Assembly (NCBI GenBank): GCA_017389885.1
Contig: JAFPDR010000026.1
Coordinates: forward strand, 1 to 8,994
DNA length: 8,994 bases
Source of the DNA: Kiritimatiellia bacterium
Lineage (GTDB): Bacteria > Verrucomicrobiota > Kiritimatiellia > RFP12 > UBA1067
Direction of reading: 5' to 3'
Position 1 is the stretch's first letter. Each line of letters begins with the position of its first letter. Of this stretch, positions 1-7,006 are shown piece by piece. The notes below the pieces were generated by a model. That model was not told the origin of the DNA. It did not search any database and saw nothing but the letters and a program-made list of their open reading frames with translations. A program made the translations under genes and the position numbers.

Positions 1-103
1 ACGTCGGGTCGAGATACGAGAAGGCCGTCGTGACGTGGGACGCCGAGCGCCGCGACGCCTTCTGCGGCGTCAATGGAATCGCAGGGAAACCGCAGCGGCC
101 GTC
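1..103. other. Unassigned left-edge stretch downstream of the GH140-like gene
   Basis: No gene is identified. A frame with third positions at 5, 8, 11 and so on is G/C-rich at 22 of 23 third positions up to about base 71, then drops. This could be the edge of a coding region: either a plus-strand 3' tail (which has no stop before 210-212), or a minus-strand gene starting near the TTG at 73-71, which lacks a ribosome site. A 6-bp hairpin (GACGCC/GGCGTC, 54-71) has no U-run on either side, so I do not call a terminator. Confidence 0.3.
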
Positions 104-1504
104 TCACGGCGTGGTGCGTTCGATCACCAGGACCCAGTCGAGCAGTTCGCCGTACGCGGGCGGACGGAAGGCCTTGCGCGGGACGGGGCTGAATTCAGTC
201 CATTCCGAGTAGCTTCCGTCGCGCGGATTCATCCACGCGAACCTGAAGCCCGCGCCCTTCATCGCCGAGAGGTCGAGCTCGAACTCGCGCCCGACCGGCA
301 CGTACACGAACGCATAGCCGCCCTGCGAGTCGCGAGCCGCGGCGAAGCGCCGCGTTCCCGCGCCTGGGACTATCGACGCCCCCTGCGGATGCGGCACGAT
401 CATCTCCGGCGCCGGCACGCGCGTGAAGTAGGGATGCGACAGCACGAGGTCCTTCGCGTGGCGCATCTGCGCCGCGCCCGGATCGTCTATCGCCTCGTGC
501 CACGGCTTTATCGGACGGTTCTTGCCGCGCGGCGCGTGCTTCTGCGCCGCCTTCGAGCCGTACATCTGCCATACGGAGTGGTGTCCGTACGTGTGTCCGC
601 ACGCGCCGTTGAAGACGTCCCAGTAGAGGGCGCGCCGCACGTCAGCGGCGACGGTGTGCCCGCGACCGTCGGGGTTGAACGCCACCGGATGCCCCTCGTA
701 CACGCTCTCTCCGTCGAGCACGGGCTTCACGGGATCAGACCTGCGCCAGTCGAGCAGCGTCTTCTCGTACCGCGCGTAGTCGATCTCGTGTCCGTGCTGC
801 CACATGTTGAAGTCCAGCCACTGCGCGGAGTGGAAGTCCTGCGAAGAGCCCCTGCCTCCGCACGGATGGAACGTGACGAGGTTCCGCCCTCCGTCTCCAG
901 CCCTTATCCCCTCGGCGAACGCGGCGATTATGCCGCGCTCCTCCTCGGAGCCGACCGGACGGTCTCCGCCGAGAACCCAGACGACCGCCTTGCCGCCGTA
1001 GCGCCGAGCCAGCCATTCCGCATAGCCTCGCGCGGAGTCGGCGGTGAATATCCTGTCGTTCTTCCACCAGCGCCCCCAGGTCGGAAGAAGCGCGACGTAT
1101 ATGCCGCGCTCGTTCGCCGCGTCCACCACGAAGTCGACGTGGTCCCAGTAGTCGTTGTCAGGTCCGTCCTTGGTCAGCGGAACAGGCGTGCGCGCGTCTG
1201 CGAACGGCTTGAAGCCGTACGGATTCGGCGTGCCCACTCCGTCCTCCTCTGCGATCGCGACGGCCTGCACGACGTTGAAGCCGAGCCTCGCGCGGTTGTC
1301 GAGATACCTTACGGCCTCCTCGCGGTCCAGGCGGTGGAAAAGCTCCCACGCCGTGTCGGCGAGGTAGAAGAACGGCTTCCCCTCCTCCGTCGCGAGGAAA
1401 TGTCCGCCGTCGCTCACCTTGAGGCGCGGAAGCGCGGCTCCCGACGTCTGCGAAACCGCCGACGCCAGCGCGGCCGCGCATACAACCACCCCGAAGTTCT
1501 TCAT
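104..1504 (-). CDS. Secreted GH140-like (DUF4038) glycoside hydrolase, apiosidase-type
   Basis: This 466-residue protein looks like a secreted glycoside hydrolase of the DUF4038/GH140 type, whose characterised members remove apiose side chains from rhamnogalacturonan II. Residues 1 to about 23 form a signal peptide (Lys2, hydrophobic core, SGA-type cleavage site). A TIM-barrel-like catalytic region follows, with the family motif FYLADTAWELFHRL (46-59), then GFNVVQ (75-80) and WVLGGDRP (176-183). VLDGESVYE (262-270) comes next. By comparison with the family, Asp181 and Glu266 are the likely catalytic pair. The last ~100 residues resemble the small beta-sandwich domain that usually follows, ending in DWVLVIE. 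The ATG is preceded by AGGGGAG at good spacing. It lies 35 bp downstream of araD, so it is probably the last gene of the series. The family call is firm; the substrate is not, because DUF4038 proteins act on varied glycans. Confidence 0.85.
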   Translation of the reverse strand: MKNFGVVVCAAALASAVSQTSGAALPRLKVSDGGHFLATEEGKPFFYLADTAWELFHRLDREEAVRYLDNRARLGFNVVQAVAIAEEDGVGTPNPYGFKPFADARTPVPLTKDGPDNDYWDHVDFVVDAANERGIYVALLPTWGRWWKNDRIFTADSARGYAEWLARRYGGKAVVWVLGGDRPVGSEEERGIIAAFAEGIRAGDGGRNLVTFHPCGGRGSSQDFHSAQWLDFNMWQHGHEIDYARYEKTLLDWRRSDPVKPVLDGESVYEGHPVAFNPDGRGHTVAADVRRALYWDVFNGACGHTYGHHSVWQMYGSKAAQKHAPRGKNRPIKPWHEAIDDPGAAQMRHAKDLVLSHPYFTRVPAPEMIVPHPQGASIVPGAGTRRFAAARDSQGGYAFVYVPVGREFELDLSAMKGAGFRFAWMNPRDGSYSEWTEFSPVPRKAFRPPAYGELLDWVLVIERTTP

Positions 1505-1539
1505 GTCGGCTCCCCTTCTGCGTTTTCCGATTCGCCGCC

Positions 1540-2235
1540 TCAGCGCTGTCCGTAGTAGGCGTTCTTGCCGTGCTTGCGCTGGTAGTGCTTCTCGCCCACG
1601 TAGGGGACGAGCCCGGGAGCGCTCTGCGCCGCGTGGATCTGCTCCGTGAGACGCGCCATCCTCGCTATCGCCTCGAGCGCGATCGCGTGGTCAACGGCGT
1701 CCTGCGGATCCTTCCCCCACGTGAACGGAGCGTGCCCCGCCACGAGAACCCCCGGGACGGCAAGCGGCTCAAGCCCGCGGAAGCGCTCGACGATCACCTT
1801 GCCGGTGTTGAGCTCGTAGGCCGACTCCACCTCCTCCTCGGTGAGGACGCGCGTCACCGGAACCGGCCCGTGGAACGTGTCCGCGTGGGTCGTGCCGTAG
1901 CACGGAATCTCCCTGCACGCCTGCGCCCATGCCGTGGCCTCGACGGAATGCGTGTGCACCGCGCCCCGCACCCCGGGGAAGTTGCGGTAGAACTCGAGGT
2001 GAGTCGCGGTGTCGGACGAAGGACGCAGGCTCCCCTCTACGACCTTGCCGTCGAGATCCACTACGACCATGTCCTCCGCCTTCATCTTGTCGTAGTCAAC
2101 TCCGCTCGGCTTGATCACCATGAGCTTCGACTCCGGGTCGAACCCGGATGCGTTGCCCCACGTGAGCACGACGAGACCCGACGTGACGAGCCTCTGGTTC
2201 GCGACAAACACCGACTTCTTCAGTTCTTCCAGCAT
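1540..2235 (-). CDS. araD: L-ribulose-5-phosphate 4-epimerase (class II aldolase fold)
   Basis: A cytoplasmic zinc enzyme that interconverts L-ribulose 5-phosphate and D-xylulose 5-phosphate, feeding L-arabinose (or related pentoses and ascorbate-derived sugars) into the pentose phosphate pathway. At 231 residues it matches E. coli AraD in length and is similar along the whole chain: LTWGNAS (24-30), IKPSGVDY (41-48), PSSDT (72-76), HTHS (94-97), TTHAD (115-119), GHAPFTWGKD (167-176) and the C-terminal KHYQRKHGKNAYYGQ. Zinc ligands are inferred as His94, His96 and His168; Asp119 and Tyr228 are the inferred active-site residues. No araA or araB is in the window. The start ATG follows an A-rich 40-bp gap after the DUF4091 gene, with GAGG 7 nt upstream. 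UlaF and SgbE are near-identical paralogues in other bacteria, so the physiological pathway cannot be fixed from sequence alone. Confidence 0.95.
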   Translation of the reverse strand: MLEELKKSVFVANQRLVTSGLVVLTWGNASGFDPESKLMVIKPSGVDYDKMKAEDMVVVDLDGKVVEGSLRPSSDTATHLEFYRNFPGVRGAVHTHSVEATAWAQACREIPCYGTTHADTFHGPVPVTRVLTEEEVESAYELNTGKVIVERFRGLEPLAVPGVLVAGHAPFTWGKDPQDAVDHAIALEAIARMARLTEQIHAAQSAPGLVPYVGEKHYQRKHGKNAYYGQR

Positions 2236-2275
2236 TTCCCTGCCTCTTTCTTTTTTGTTTTCCCTGTTTTCAAAA
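2236..2275 (-). other. A-rich 40-bp spacer upstream of araD
   Basis: On the coding strand this gap between the DUF4091 stop codon and the araD start is almost entirely purine, with runs such as GAAAACAGGGAAAAC and AAAAAAGAAAGAGG. It contrasts with the GC-rich surroundings. I see no convincing -10 or -35 pair and no hairpin, so I read it as an unstructured ribosome-loading leader within a transcript rather than a promoter. Confidence 0.4.
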
Positions 2276-3742
2276 TCACTTCGCGTTCACCGTCTCCTGC
2301 ACTGCGCCGCGCAGCGCCATGTAGTCCGTTCCGTCGAGGAGCTTCCCGAGGTCGAACTTCGCGGCGAGCGCGTCGAGCTGCGCATCGCGTCCGCCCATCT
2401 CGCGGAGGATGCGGAACTTCTCCGCGGCGACGATTCCATTCCTCAGCTCGAGGAACCTCCAGCTCGGCGAGCCGTCCGGATACACCAGCGCGACGTCCCC
2501 GGCCGTCCAGCGGAAATACGTCATGTCGTTCATCGGGTCCGCGCCCCAGCTGTTGTACGCCCAGCGGAGGAATCCGTCAAGTCCGCACGCGGCCGGGTAG
2601 AATCCGCAGACGAACGCTTCGCCACGCCCGGAGCGCATGAACGTGTTCGGACGCTCCGGCCAGCAGCAGACGTAGTAGGTGGTCTTCCTCCCCTCCCTGC
2701 GGCGAGCCGCGACGTCTTCGAGGAAAGGAGCGTCGACGTGCGGGAGTATCTGCGAGTAGTTGTCTATCACGATCCCCTTGAACTCGCTCGGACGGCGGTT
2801 GCCGGCCATCGCGATCTTCAGCCCCGGCGCGACGCGGCGCACGAACTTCGCGATGTAGGCGAGGTCCTCGGGCGAGCGCTCGTCCATCGCGATGTAGGCG
2901 TCCTTCAGCCAGCCCCTCTCCTCGAGGTGCCTCGAGAAGTCTGCGAGGAAGGCGCCCCAGTACTCGTCGAAGAACGGCTTGCCCGGCCTCGCCTCCGCGC
3001 GGACGGACTTCCCGTCCGCGTCTACGTAGTCCACCATGTATCCCCACGGACACATCGTGTAGCACGCGATGTCCGGACCGAGTCCGCACTTCCTGCCGAA
3101 CTCGACGTACCTGTCGAACACCGAGTAGTCGAACGTCCACTTCCCGTCCGCGCCCCTTCTGCGCACGACCATCGAGCCGTACGCGTCGTAGCACTGGTGG
3201 TTCCACGGCTGGTCCACGAGCGTGACGGTGAGCGCCTTCTGCCCGGCGTCCGCGAGCATCCGCCACAGGGGCTCCATCGCCGCGTAGTGCGCGTCCGAGA
3301 ACGGCTTAACGCCGTTCACGCGCGCGACGGCCCACGGATGCTGCCAGAGGTCGAGGAAGTACTTCCATTCGCGCGGCGGCGGAAGGACTCTGTCCACGAC
3401 GGTCACGACGAGCTGCCCCATCCTGTACTCGCCCGGCTTCGCGTCCGGCGCGGCGGTGATCGTGGCGAAGTGGATCCCCGGCGCCTTCGAGCCGTACTCC
3501 GCGCGGTCCGCCACGGTCCTGTACTCCAGCGTGGCGCCGGCGTTGTAGCGCACCGGCATCAGCGTGCCGCCGCGAACCTCTATGCCGGGCGCGGAGCCGG
3601 AGATTTCGGGATATTCGTCGGATACTATGACCGAGTGGCTCTCGCCGCGCCACACCGTGACGCGAAGGTCGAACCCGAATGCCGCGCCTGCCGCGCAGAA
3701 CGCCGCCAGCGCGACAGCCGTCCTTTTGTGCCCTGCCTTCAT
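2276..3742 (-). CDS. Secreted DUF4091 (GH123-like) glycoside hydrolase
   Basis: A 488-residue exported protein of the DUF4091 group, which is related to GH123 N-acetylgalactosaminidases; many members remain uncharacterised. Residues 1-23 are a signal peptide (KAGHKR, then a hydrophobic Ala-rich core, cleavage probably after AFG). A beta-rich N-terminal domain spans about 24-120. The catalytic-barrel region follows, with YFLDLWQHPW (128-137), CYTMCPWGYMVDY (227-239) and AYIAMDERSPED (282-293). The adjacent Asp287-Glu288 match the acidic pair used by GH123 enzymes. The C-terminal signature GFYPAACGLDGFLRWAYNSW (380-399), then GDVALVYPDG (415-424) and ELRNGI (432-437), is characteristic of DUF4091. 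A much longer in-frame reading exists upstream but lies over queC; the start chosen has AAGGAGG at ideal spacing and overlaps the queC stop codon as ATGA. The substrate is unknown. Confidence 0.85.
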   Translation of the reverse strand: MKAGHKRTAVALAAFCAAGAAFGFDLRVTVWRGESHSVIVSDEYPEISGSAPGIEVRGGTLMPVRYNAGATLEYRTVADRAEYGSKAPGIHFATITAAPDAKPGEYRMGQLVVTVVDRVLPPPREWKYFLDLWQHPWAVARVNGVKPFSDAHYAAMEPLWRMLADAGQKALTVTLVDQPWNHQCYDAYGSMVVRRRGADGKWTFDYSVFDRYVEFGRKCGLGPDIACYTMCPWGYMVDYVDADGKSVRAEARPGKPFFDEYWGAFLADFSRHLEERGWLKDAYIAMDERSPEDLAYIAKFVRRVAPGLKIAMAGNRRPSEFKGIVIDNYSQILPHVDAPFLEDVAARRREGRKTTYYVCCWPERPNTFMRSGRGEAFVCGFYPAACGLDGFLRWAYNSWGADPMNDMTYFRWTAGDVALVYPDGSPSWRFLELRNGIVAAEKFRILREMGGRDAQLDALAAKFDLGKLLDGTDYMALRGAVQETVNAK

Positions 3743-4422
3743 TTTCTTCCTCCTTGTTTGCTGTTTTTGCAAGCCGCCTTGACGAACTCCGCGTAGCCGC
3801 GGCTGCGGAGGCGGCACGCGGGGCACTTCCCGCAGCCTCGCCCCGGAATGCCGTTGTAGCACGTGAGCGTGTGGTCCTCTATTATGTCCAGAATGCCGAG
3901 CTTCGCCGCGAGCGCCCACTCCTCCGCCTTGGTCATGTGCATGAAGGGCGTCACGAACTTCACCGGCCAGTCGAGCGCGAGGCGCGTCGCCTTCTCGTGC
4001 GCGCGCACGAACTCCTCGCGGCAGTCGGGGTAGCCGGAGAAGTCCGCCTCCGAGACTCCGGTCCACACCTCCTTCGCGCCGAGCGACTTCGCCCATACGG
4101 ACGCGAGCGTGAGGAACACGGCGTTGCGTCCCTCGACCACGGTGTTCGGACACTTCGCGCCCTTCCTGCGCCCGATGGCGACGTCCTTCGAGAGGAGCGC
4201 GTTGTCCGTTATGTCGGCGTAGAACGAAAGCGGAACGCGCTTCCACGCGGCGACCGCGAATATCCGCTTCGCAAGCGCGCGCGCGTACTTCGTCTCCAGC
4301 GCGTGGCGCTGCCCGTACGCGAACGTGACCGCCGCGACGTTCTCCGCGCCGTGCCGCCTCACGCACATCGCGAGCGCCGTCGCGGAGTCCTGTCCGCCAG
4401 AAAGGACGACAACCGCCTTCAT
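3739..4422 (-). CDS. queC: 7-cyano-7-deazaguanine (preQ0) synthase QueC
   Basis: An ATP-dependent enzyme converting 7-carboxy-7-deazaguanine and ammonia into preQ0, the precursor of the tRNA nucleoside queuosine and of deazaguanine DNA modifications. With the start chosen it has 227 residues, close to E. coli QueC. The PP-loop SGGQDS (8-13) begins just after the first strand. TVVEGRNAVFLTLA (94-107) and TGVSEADFSGYPDCREEF (121-138) are family signatures. Cys188, Cys197, Cys200 and Cys203 form the C-x8-C-x2-C-x2-C zinc site. An ATG 12 bp upstream (4434) is possible, but the one at 4422 overlaps the maf stop codon as ATGA, matching the neighbouring junctions, and has a GGGGGA sequence just upstream. 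queD, queE, queF and tgt are not in the window, so the step cannot be assigned here to tRNA rather than DNA modification. Confidence 0.96.
   Translation of the reverse strand: MKAVVVLSGGQDSATALAMCVRRHGAENVAAVTFAYGQRHALETKYARALAKRIFAVAAWKRVPLSFYADITDNALLSKDVAIGRRKGAKCPNTVVEGRNAVFLTLASVWAKSLGAKEVWTGVSEADFSGYPDCREEFVRAHEKATRLALDWPVKFVTPFMHMTKAEEWALAAKLGILDIIEDHTLTCYNGIPGRGCGKCPACRLRSRGYAEFVKAACKNSKQGGRK
3749..3755 (-). promoter_or_regulatory. Shine-Dalgarno site of the DUF4091 gene inside queC
   Basis: AAGGAGG lies 6 nt upstream of the ATG at 3742, within the last codons of queC, where it encodes part of the KQGGRK tail. It is the strongest ribosome-binding site in the left half of the window. 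It settles the start of the DUF4091 gene against the long upstream reading, and it should give that gene strong initiation of its own in addition to coupling with queC. Confidence 0.8.
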
Positions 4423-4943
4423 GCAATCCCCCATTCCCTGAGGGGCTCCGTCGGAAGCCCCATTATGTTCTCGTAGCTGCCCGTGTACGACTCGACGATC
4501 AAGTCGCCCGACTCGTCGATGTCGTACGCGCCCGCGCGGTCCGTCGGACGCACCCTCGCGACGTACTCCTCGATGTCCGCGTCCGAAAGCCTGCGGAACT
4601 TCACGTCGCTCCGCGCGACCTTTACGTCTCCGTCGAACGCGACGCCGGTGAACACCGTGTGGACCTTCCCCGAAAGCTCGCGCAGGAACTCCTTCGCCTC
4701 CTCGAGGTCGCGCGGCTTGCCGTAGATTCGTCCGCCGAACCAGACTATCGTGTCCGCCGAGAGCACCCTCGTCCGCGGCGCAGCCGCCGCGCCCTTCGCG
4801 AGCGCGTTCTCGCGCACCGTGCGCTCGGGGTCGTGCGGATAGCTCGCCTCCGGCGCGTCCGTCTTCACGACGTCGAACTCCACGCCGAGGTCCTCGAGAA
4901 TCTTCGCCCTTCTCGGACTTCCGCTCGCAAGTGTGATCTTCAT
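4419..4943 (-). CDS. maf: Maf family nucleoside triphosphate pyrophosphatase
   Basis: A house-cleaning nucleotide pyrophosphatase that hydrolyses non-canonical or pyrimidine NTPs (dTTP/UTP in the YhdE-type subgroup) to monophosphates. The 174-residue protein starts with the diagnostic LASGSPRRAKIL (5-16). It carries SADTIVWFGGRIYGKP (62-77) with the catalytic-type Asp64 and the conserved Lys76. VHTVFTGVAF (94-103) and AGAYDID (137-143) follow, then GSYENIMGLP (155-164), which together resemble the dTTP/UTP subgroup more than YceF. It is somewhat shorter than the usual 190-200 residues, with a trimmed C-terminus. A longer in-frame reading from 5057 is rejected because the Maf fold begins at MKITLASG. 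The ATG overlaps the thiN stop as ATGA. There is no purine-rich ribosome site upstream, so translation probably depends on ribosomes finishing thiN. Confidence 0.95.
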   Translation of the reverse strand: MKITLASGSPRRAKILEDLGVEFDVVKTDAPEASYPHDPERTVRENALAKGAAAAPRTRVLSADTIVWFGGRIYGKPRDLEEAKEFLRELSGKVHTVFTGVAFDGDVKVARSDVKFRRLSDADIEEYVARVRPTDRAGAYDIDESGDLIVESYTGSYENIMGLPTEPLREWGIA

Positions 4944-5539
4944 GACGCGATGTACACCAGTGCCGGCCGGTCGGAGGTCATCTCCACGCGCGCGGACGAC
5001 GCGCGGTTGAGCGTTGCGCAGTAGAGGTTGGCGAACTTCACCCCGTCCAAGGGCCATTCGAGCCCCTTCGACGTCATGCGCGTCGCCGCGTCCGGCGCGA
5101 ACACGCTAACGGGCGTGCCCTTCGCGACGCGGAAGGACGCCTTTCCGCGGAACGGCACGAAGCGTCCGAAGTCGGAGACGAGCTCAACGCCGAGGTCGAG
5201 CGCGCGGAAGACGTTGCCTATCGCGTGGTCCTCGCGCCTGCCGGACGCCCCTACGGCGACGAGCCGCCTCCATCCGCGCGCGCGGCACCAGCGCGCCGCC
5301 TTCTCGAGGTCGTTCGTCTCCTGGTCGGGGATCCGCGCCACCTCGGCGCCCTCAGGGACCCGTCCGACGGAATCCATGTCCCCCACGACTGCGAACGGAG
5401 GCTTCCCGAAGCGGCGTCGGTACGCCTTCGCCGCGCCGTCGCACGCGATGACCCGCTTTGCGGAGGCGAGCAGCTTCCATGCGGCGCCGCCCTTCTTCGG
5501 AAACTCCCCGTTCGCGAGTATCACCGCGTCAAACGACAT
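4940..5539 (-). CDS. thiN: Thiamine diphosphokinase (thiamine pyrophosphokinase)
   Basis: A cytoplasmic kinase that transfers pyrophosphate from ATP to thiamine to make the cofactor thiamine diphosphate, mainly a salvage route. The 199-residue protein has the expected order of family motifs: ILANGEFP (7-14), ACDGAAKAY (32-40), VVGDMDSV (51-58), IPDQETNDLEKA (70-81) and GASGRREDHAIGN (97-109). The acidic residues of GDMDS and DQETND bind Mg-ATP in the family. The C-terminal ~70 residues form the thiamine-binding beta region. Length is near the norm of 200-220. The start overlaps the 3' end of yfcE by 11 bp, with GAGG 4 nt upstream, and the stop overlaps maf as ATGA. No other thiamine genes and no TPP riboswitch-like leader are nearby, so any control is probably that of the shared transcript. 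Confidence 0.93.
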   Translation of the reverse strand: MSFDAVILANGEFPKKGGAAWKLLASAKRVIACDGAAKAYRRRFGKPPFAVVGDMDSVGRVPEGAEVARIPDQETNDLEKAARWCRARGWRRLVAVGASGRREDHAIGNVFRALDLGVELVSDFGRFVPFRGKASFRVAKGTPVSVFAPDAATRMTSKGLEWPLDGVKFANLYCATLNRASSARVEMTSDRPALVYIAS

Positions 5540-6044
5540 AGTGCCTCAGGTTCTCTCCGTCGTAGTATCCGAACGAGCGGCTGGAGCCGCCCTTGGGGAG
5601 CGACACCGAGCCGGGGTTGAAGATTGTCATCCCGCACTCGAGCGTCTTCAGCTCGGGGACGTGGGTGTGTCCGTGCGCAAGCACGTCGGCGATTCCGACC
5701 GGCGGAAGCTTCCACTCGTTCCAGAGGTGCCCGTGCGTGAGGAAGAACTTCCTGTTGCCCGCGTCGAGGACCCGGTAGTCGTCCGTTATCGGGAACTCGA
5801 CCATCATCTGGTCCACCTCGGCGTCGCAGTTCCCGCGGACGGCCACTATCCTGTCCTTGAGTCCGTTCAGCATCGCCGCGACCTTCACCGGGTCGTAGAA
5901 GTTCGGCACGCCGTTGCGCGGTCCGTGGTAGAGGAGATCGCCCAGGAGCGCGATCTTGTCGTAGCCGAGCGTGTCCGCCGCGGCGAGCGCCGCCTCGAGG
6001 GCCGAGGGGACTCCGTGGATGTCGCTCAGGAAAAGTATTCTCAT
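5529..6044 (-). CDS. yfcE: YfcE-type metallophosphodiesterase
   Basis: A small calcineurin-like phosphoesterase of 171 residues, closely resembling E. coli YfcE, a manganese-dependent phosphodiesterase whose natural substrate is unsettled. All metal-binding blocks are present: SDIHG (7-11, Asp8 and His10), LLGDLLYHGPRN (33-44, Asp36), VRGNCDAEVDQM (69-80, Asn72), LTHGH (102-106), HGHTH (124-128) and NPGSVSLPKGG (143-153). A longer upstream reading in the same frame overlaps nadA and shows no domain. The ATG at 6044 begins MRILFLSDIHG and has GGAGGG 8 nt upstream. It lies 17 bp downstream of nadA and overlaps thiN by 11 bp. E. coli YfcE is 184 residues; this version lacks a short C-terminal extension. 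Confidence 0.94.
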   Translation of the reverse strand: MRILFLSDIHGVPSALEAALAAADTLGYDKIALLGDLLYHGPRNGVPNFYDPVKVAAMLNGLKDRIVAVRGNCDAEVDQMMVEFPITDDYRVLDAGNRKFFLTHGHLWNEWKLPPVGIADVLAHGHTHVPELKTLECGMTIFNPGSVSLPKGGSSRSFGYYDGENLRHYVV

Positions 6045-6061
6045 CTTCAAAGCCCTCCGCC

Positions 6062-6970
6062 TCAGCCTATCGCGAGCATCGCCTCTATCGCGCGGCGCGC
6101 GCGCACGGATATTTCCTCCGGAACCGTCACGCGCGTCTTCATCTCGCGCAGCGCGGCGGCGAGGTTTTCGAGAGTCGTCTTCTTCATGTTGGGGCAGGTC
6201 ATGCGCTCGTTCACCGGATAGAACGCCTTGCCGGGGTTCTCCTTGCGCAGGCGGTGGAGAATTCCCACCTCGGTTCCGACGACGATCTCCTTCGCGTCGC
6301 TCTCGCGGGCGAAGCGGCACATCCCTCCGGTGGAGAGCGCGTGGTCCGCCGCTTCGCGCACGGGCCTCGCGCACTCGGGATGGACGAGCACCGGAGCGCC
6401 CGGATGCGCCGCGCGCGCCGCGGCGATGCCGGCCGGGGTTATCGCCTGGTGGGTCGGACAGTACCCGGGCCACAGCGTGTAGGCGCGGCCGAGCAGCCCC
6501 GCGATGTGTCCGCCGAGGTGCTGGTCGGGGACGAAGAGTATCTCCTGGTCAGGCGCGAACGTCTTCATCACCTTCTCGGCGTTTCCGCTCGTGACGCACA
6601 TGTCGCACTCGGCCTTCACCTCGGCGGTGGAGTTGACGTAGCAGACGGCCTTCGCGCCCGGATGCTTCGCCTTCAGCTCGCGGAGCTGCGCGCCGGTGAT
6701 CATGTCCGCCATCGGGCACCCGGCGGACGGATCGGGAATGAGCACCGTCTTGCCGGGGTTGAGTATCGCGGCGGTCTCCGCCATGAAGTAGACGCCGCAG
6801 AACACGATGACGTCCGCATCCACCTGCGTGGCCCTGCGCGCGAGCTCGAGCGAGTCGCCGGTGTAGTCCGCGGCATCCTGCACCTCCGCGCGCGTGTAGT
6901 TGTGCGCAAGCACTACGGCGCTGCGCTCCTTCTTGAGTCTCGCTATCTCTTCGTTAAGGCTCTCGTTCAT
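6062..6970 (-). CDS. nadA: Quinolinate synthase NadA
   Basis: An iron-sulfur enzyme that condenses iminoaspartate with dihydroxyacetone phosphate to form quinolinate, the precursor of NAD in de novo synthesis. The 302-residue length matches the shorter archaeal/Thermotoga-type NadA. Family blocks are VLAHNYTRAEVQDAADYTGDS (20-40, here running from the VV strand), CGVYFMAETA (58-67), NPGKTVLIPD (71-80), AGCPMADMI (83-91), YVNSTAEVKA (111-120), PDQHLG (148-153), HPEC (197-200), TEVGILHRL (233-241) and MTCPNMKKTTL (257-267). Cys85, Cys171 and Cys259 have the spacing of the three [4Fe-4S] ligands. The start is set by GGAGG 7 nt upstream; a longer reading from 7066 would translate the promoter and palindrome. 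It is the first gene after a promoter. nadB (or aspartate dehydrogenase) and nadC must lie elsewhere. Confidence 0.97.
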   Translation of the reverse strand: MNESLNEEIARLKKERSAVVLAHNYTRAEVQDAADYTGDSLELARRATQVDADVIVFCGVYFMAETAAILNPGKTVLIPDPSAGCPMADMITGAQLRELKAKHPGAKAVCYVNSTAEVKAECDMCVTSGNAEKVMKTFAPDQEILFVPDQHLGGHIAGLLGRAYTLWPGYCPTHQAITPAGIAAARAAHPGAPVLVHPECARPVREAADHALSTGGMCRFARESDAKEIVVGTEVGILHRLRKENPGKAFYPVNERMTCPNMKKTTLENLAAALREMKTRVTVPEEISVRARRAIEAMLAIG

Positions 6971-6977
6971 GGCGTTT

Positions 6978-6982
6978 CCTCC
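6978..6982 (-). promoter_or_regulatory. Shine-Dalgarno site of nadA
   Basis: GGAGG, extended as GGAGGAAA, stands 7 nt upstream of the ATG at 6970. It decides this start over the in-frame ATG at 7066. Confidence 0.75.
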
Positions 6983-7006
6983 GGACCCTGCGATCCTGCC
7001 TCGCAT

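Noticed and set aside
54..71. Hairpin as terminator of the GH140-like gene
   Set aside because: The stem is only 6 bp and no U-run follows on the minus strand; the sequence downstream is GC-rich.
35..1555. Long plus-strand open frame of about 506 codons
   Set aside because: It lies opposite the GH140-like gene, is extremely rich in Arg, Val and Leu, and shows no domain. It is an antisense shadow produced by high GC content.
2111..3796. Long plus-strand open frame of about 561 codons
   Set aside because: It is antisense to the DUF4091 gene, with an Arg/Val/His-rich composition and no recognisable motif.
3743..4426. N-terminal extension of the DUF4091 protein to a start at 4426
   Set aside because: The extra ~228 residues are Arg/Gly-rich out-of-frame queC. 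A signal peptide and strong ribosome site mark the start at 3742.
4423..4480. preQ1 or TPP riboswitch ahead of queC or thiN
   Set aside because: Both genes overlap the preceding coding sequences, leaving no leader for such an element.
4944..5057. Maf start at 5057
   Set aside because: The extension is out-of-frame thiN sequence. The conserved Maf N-terminus begins at 4943.
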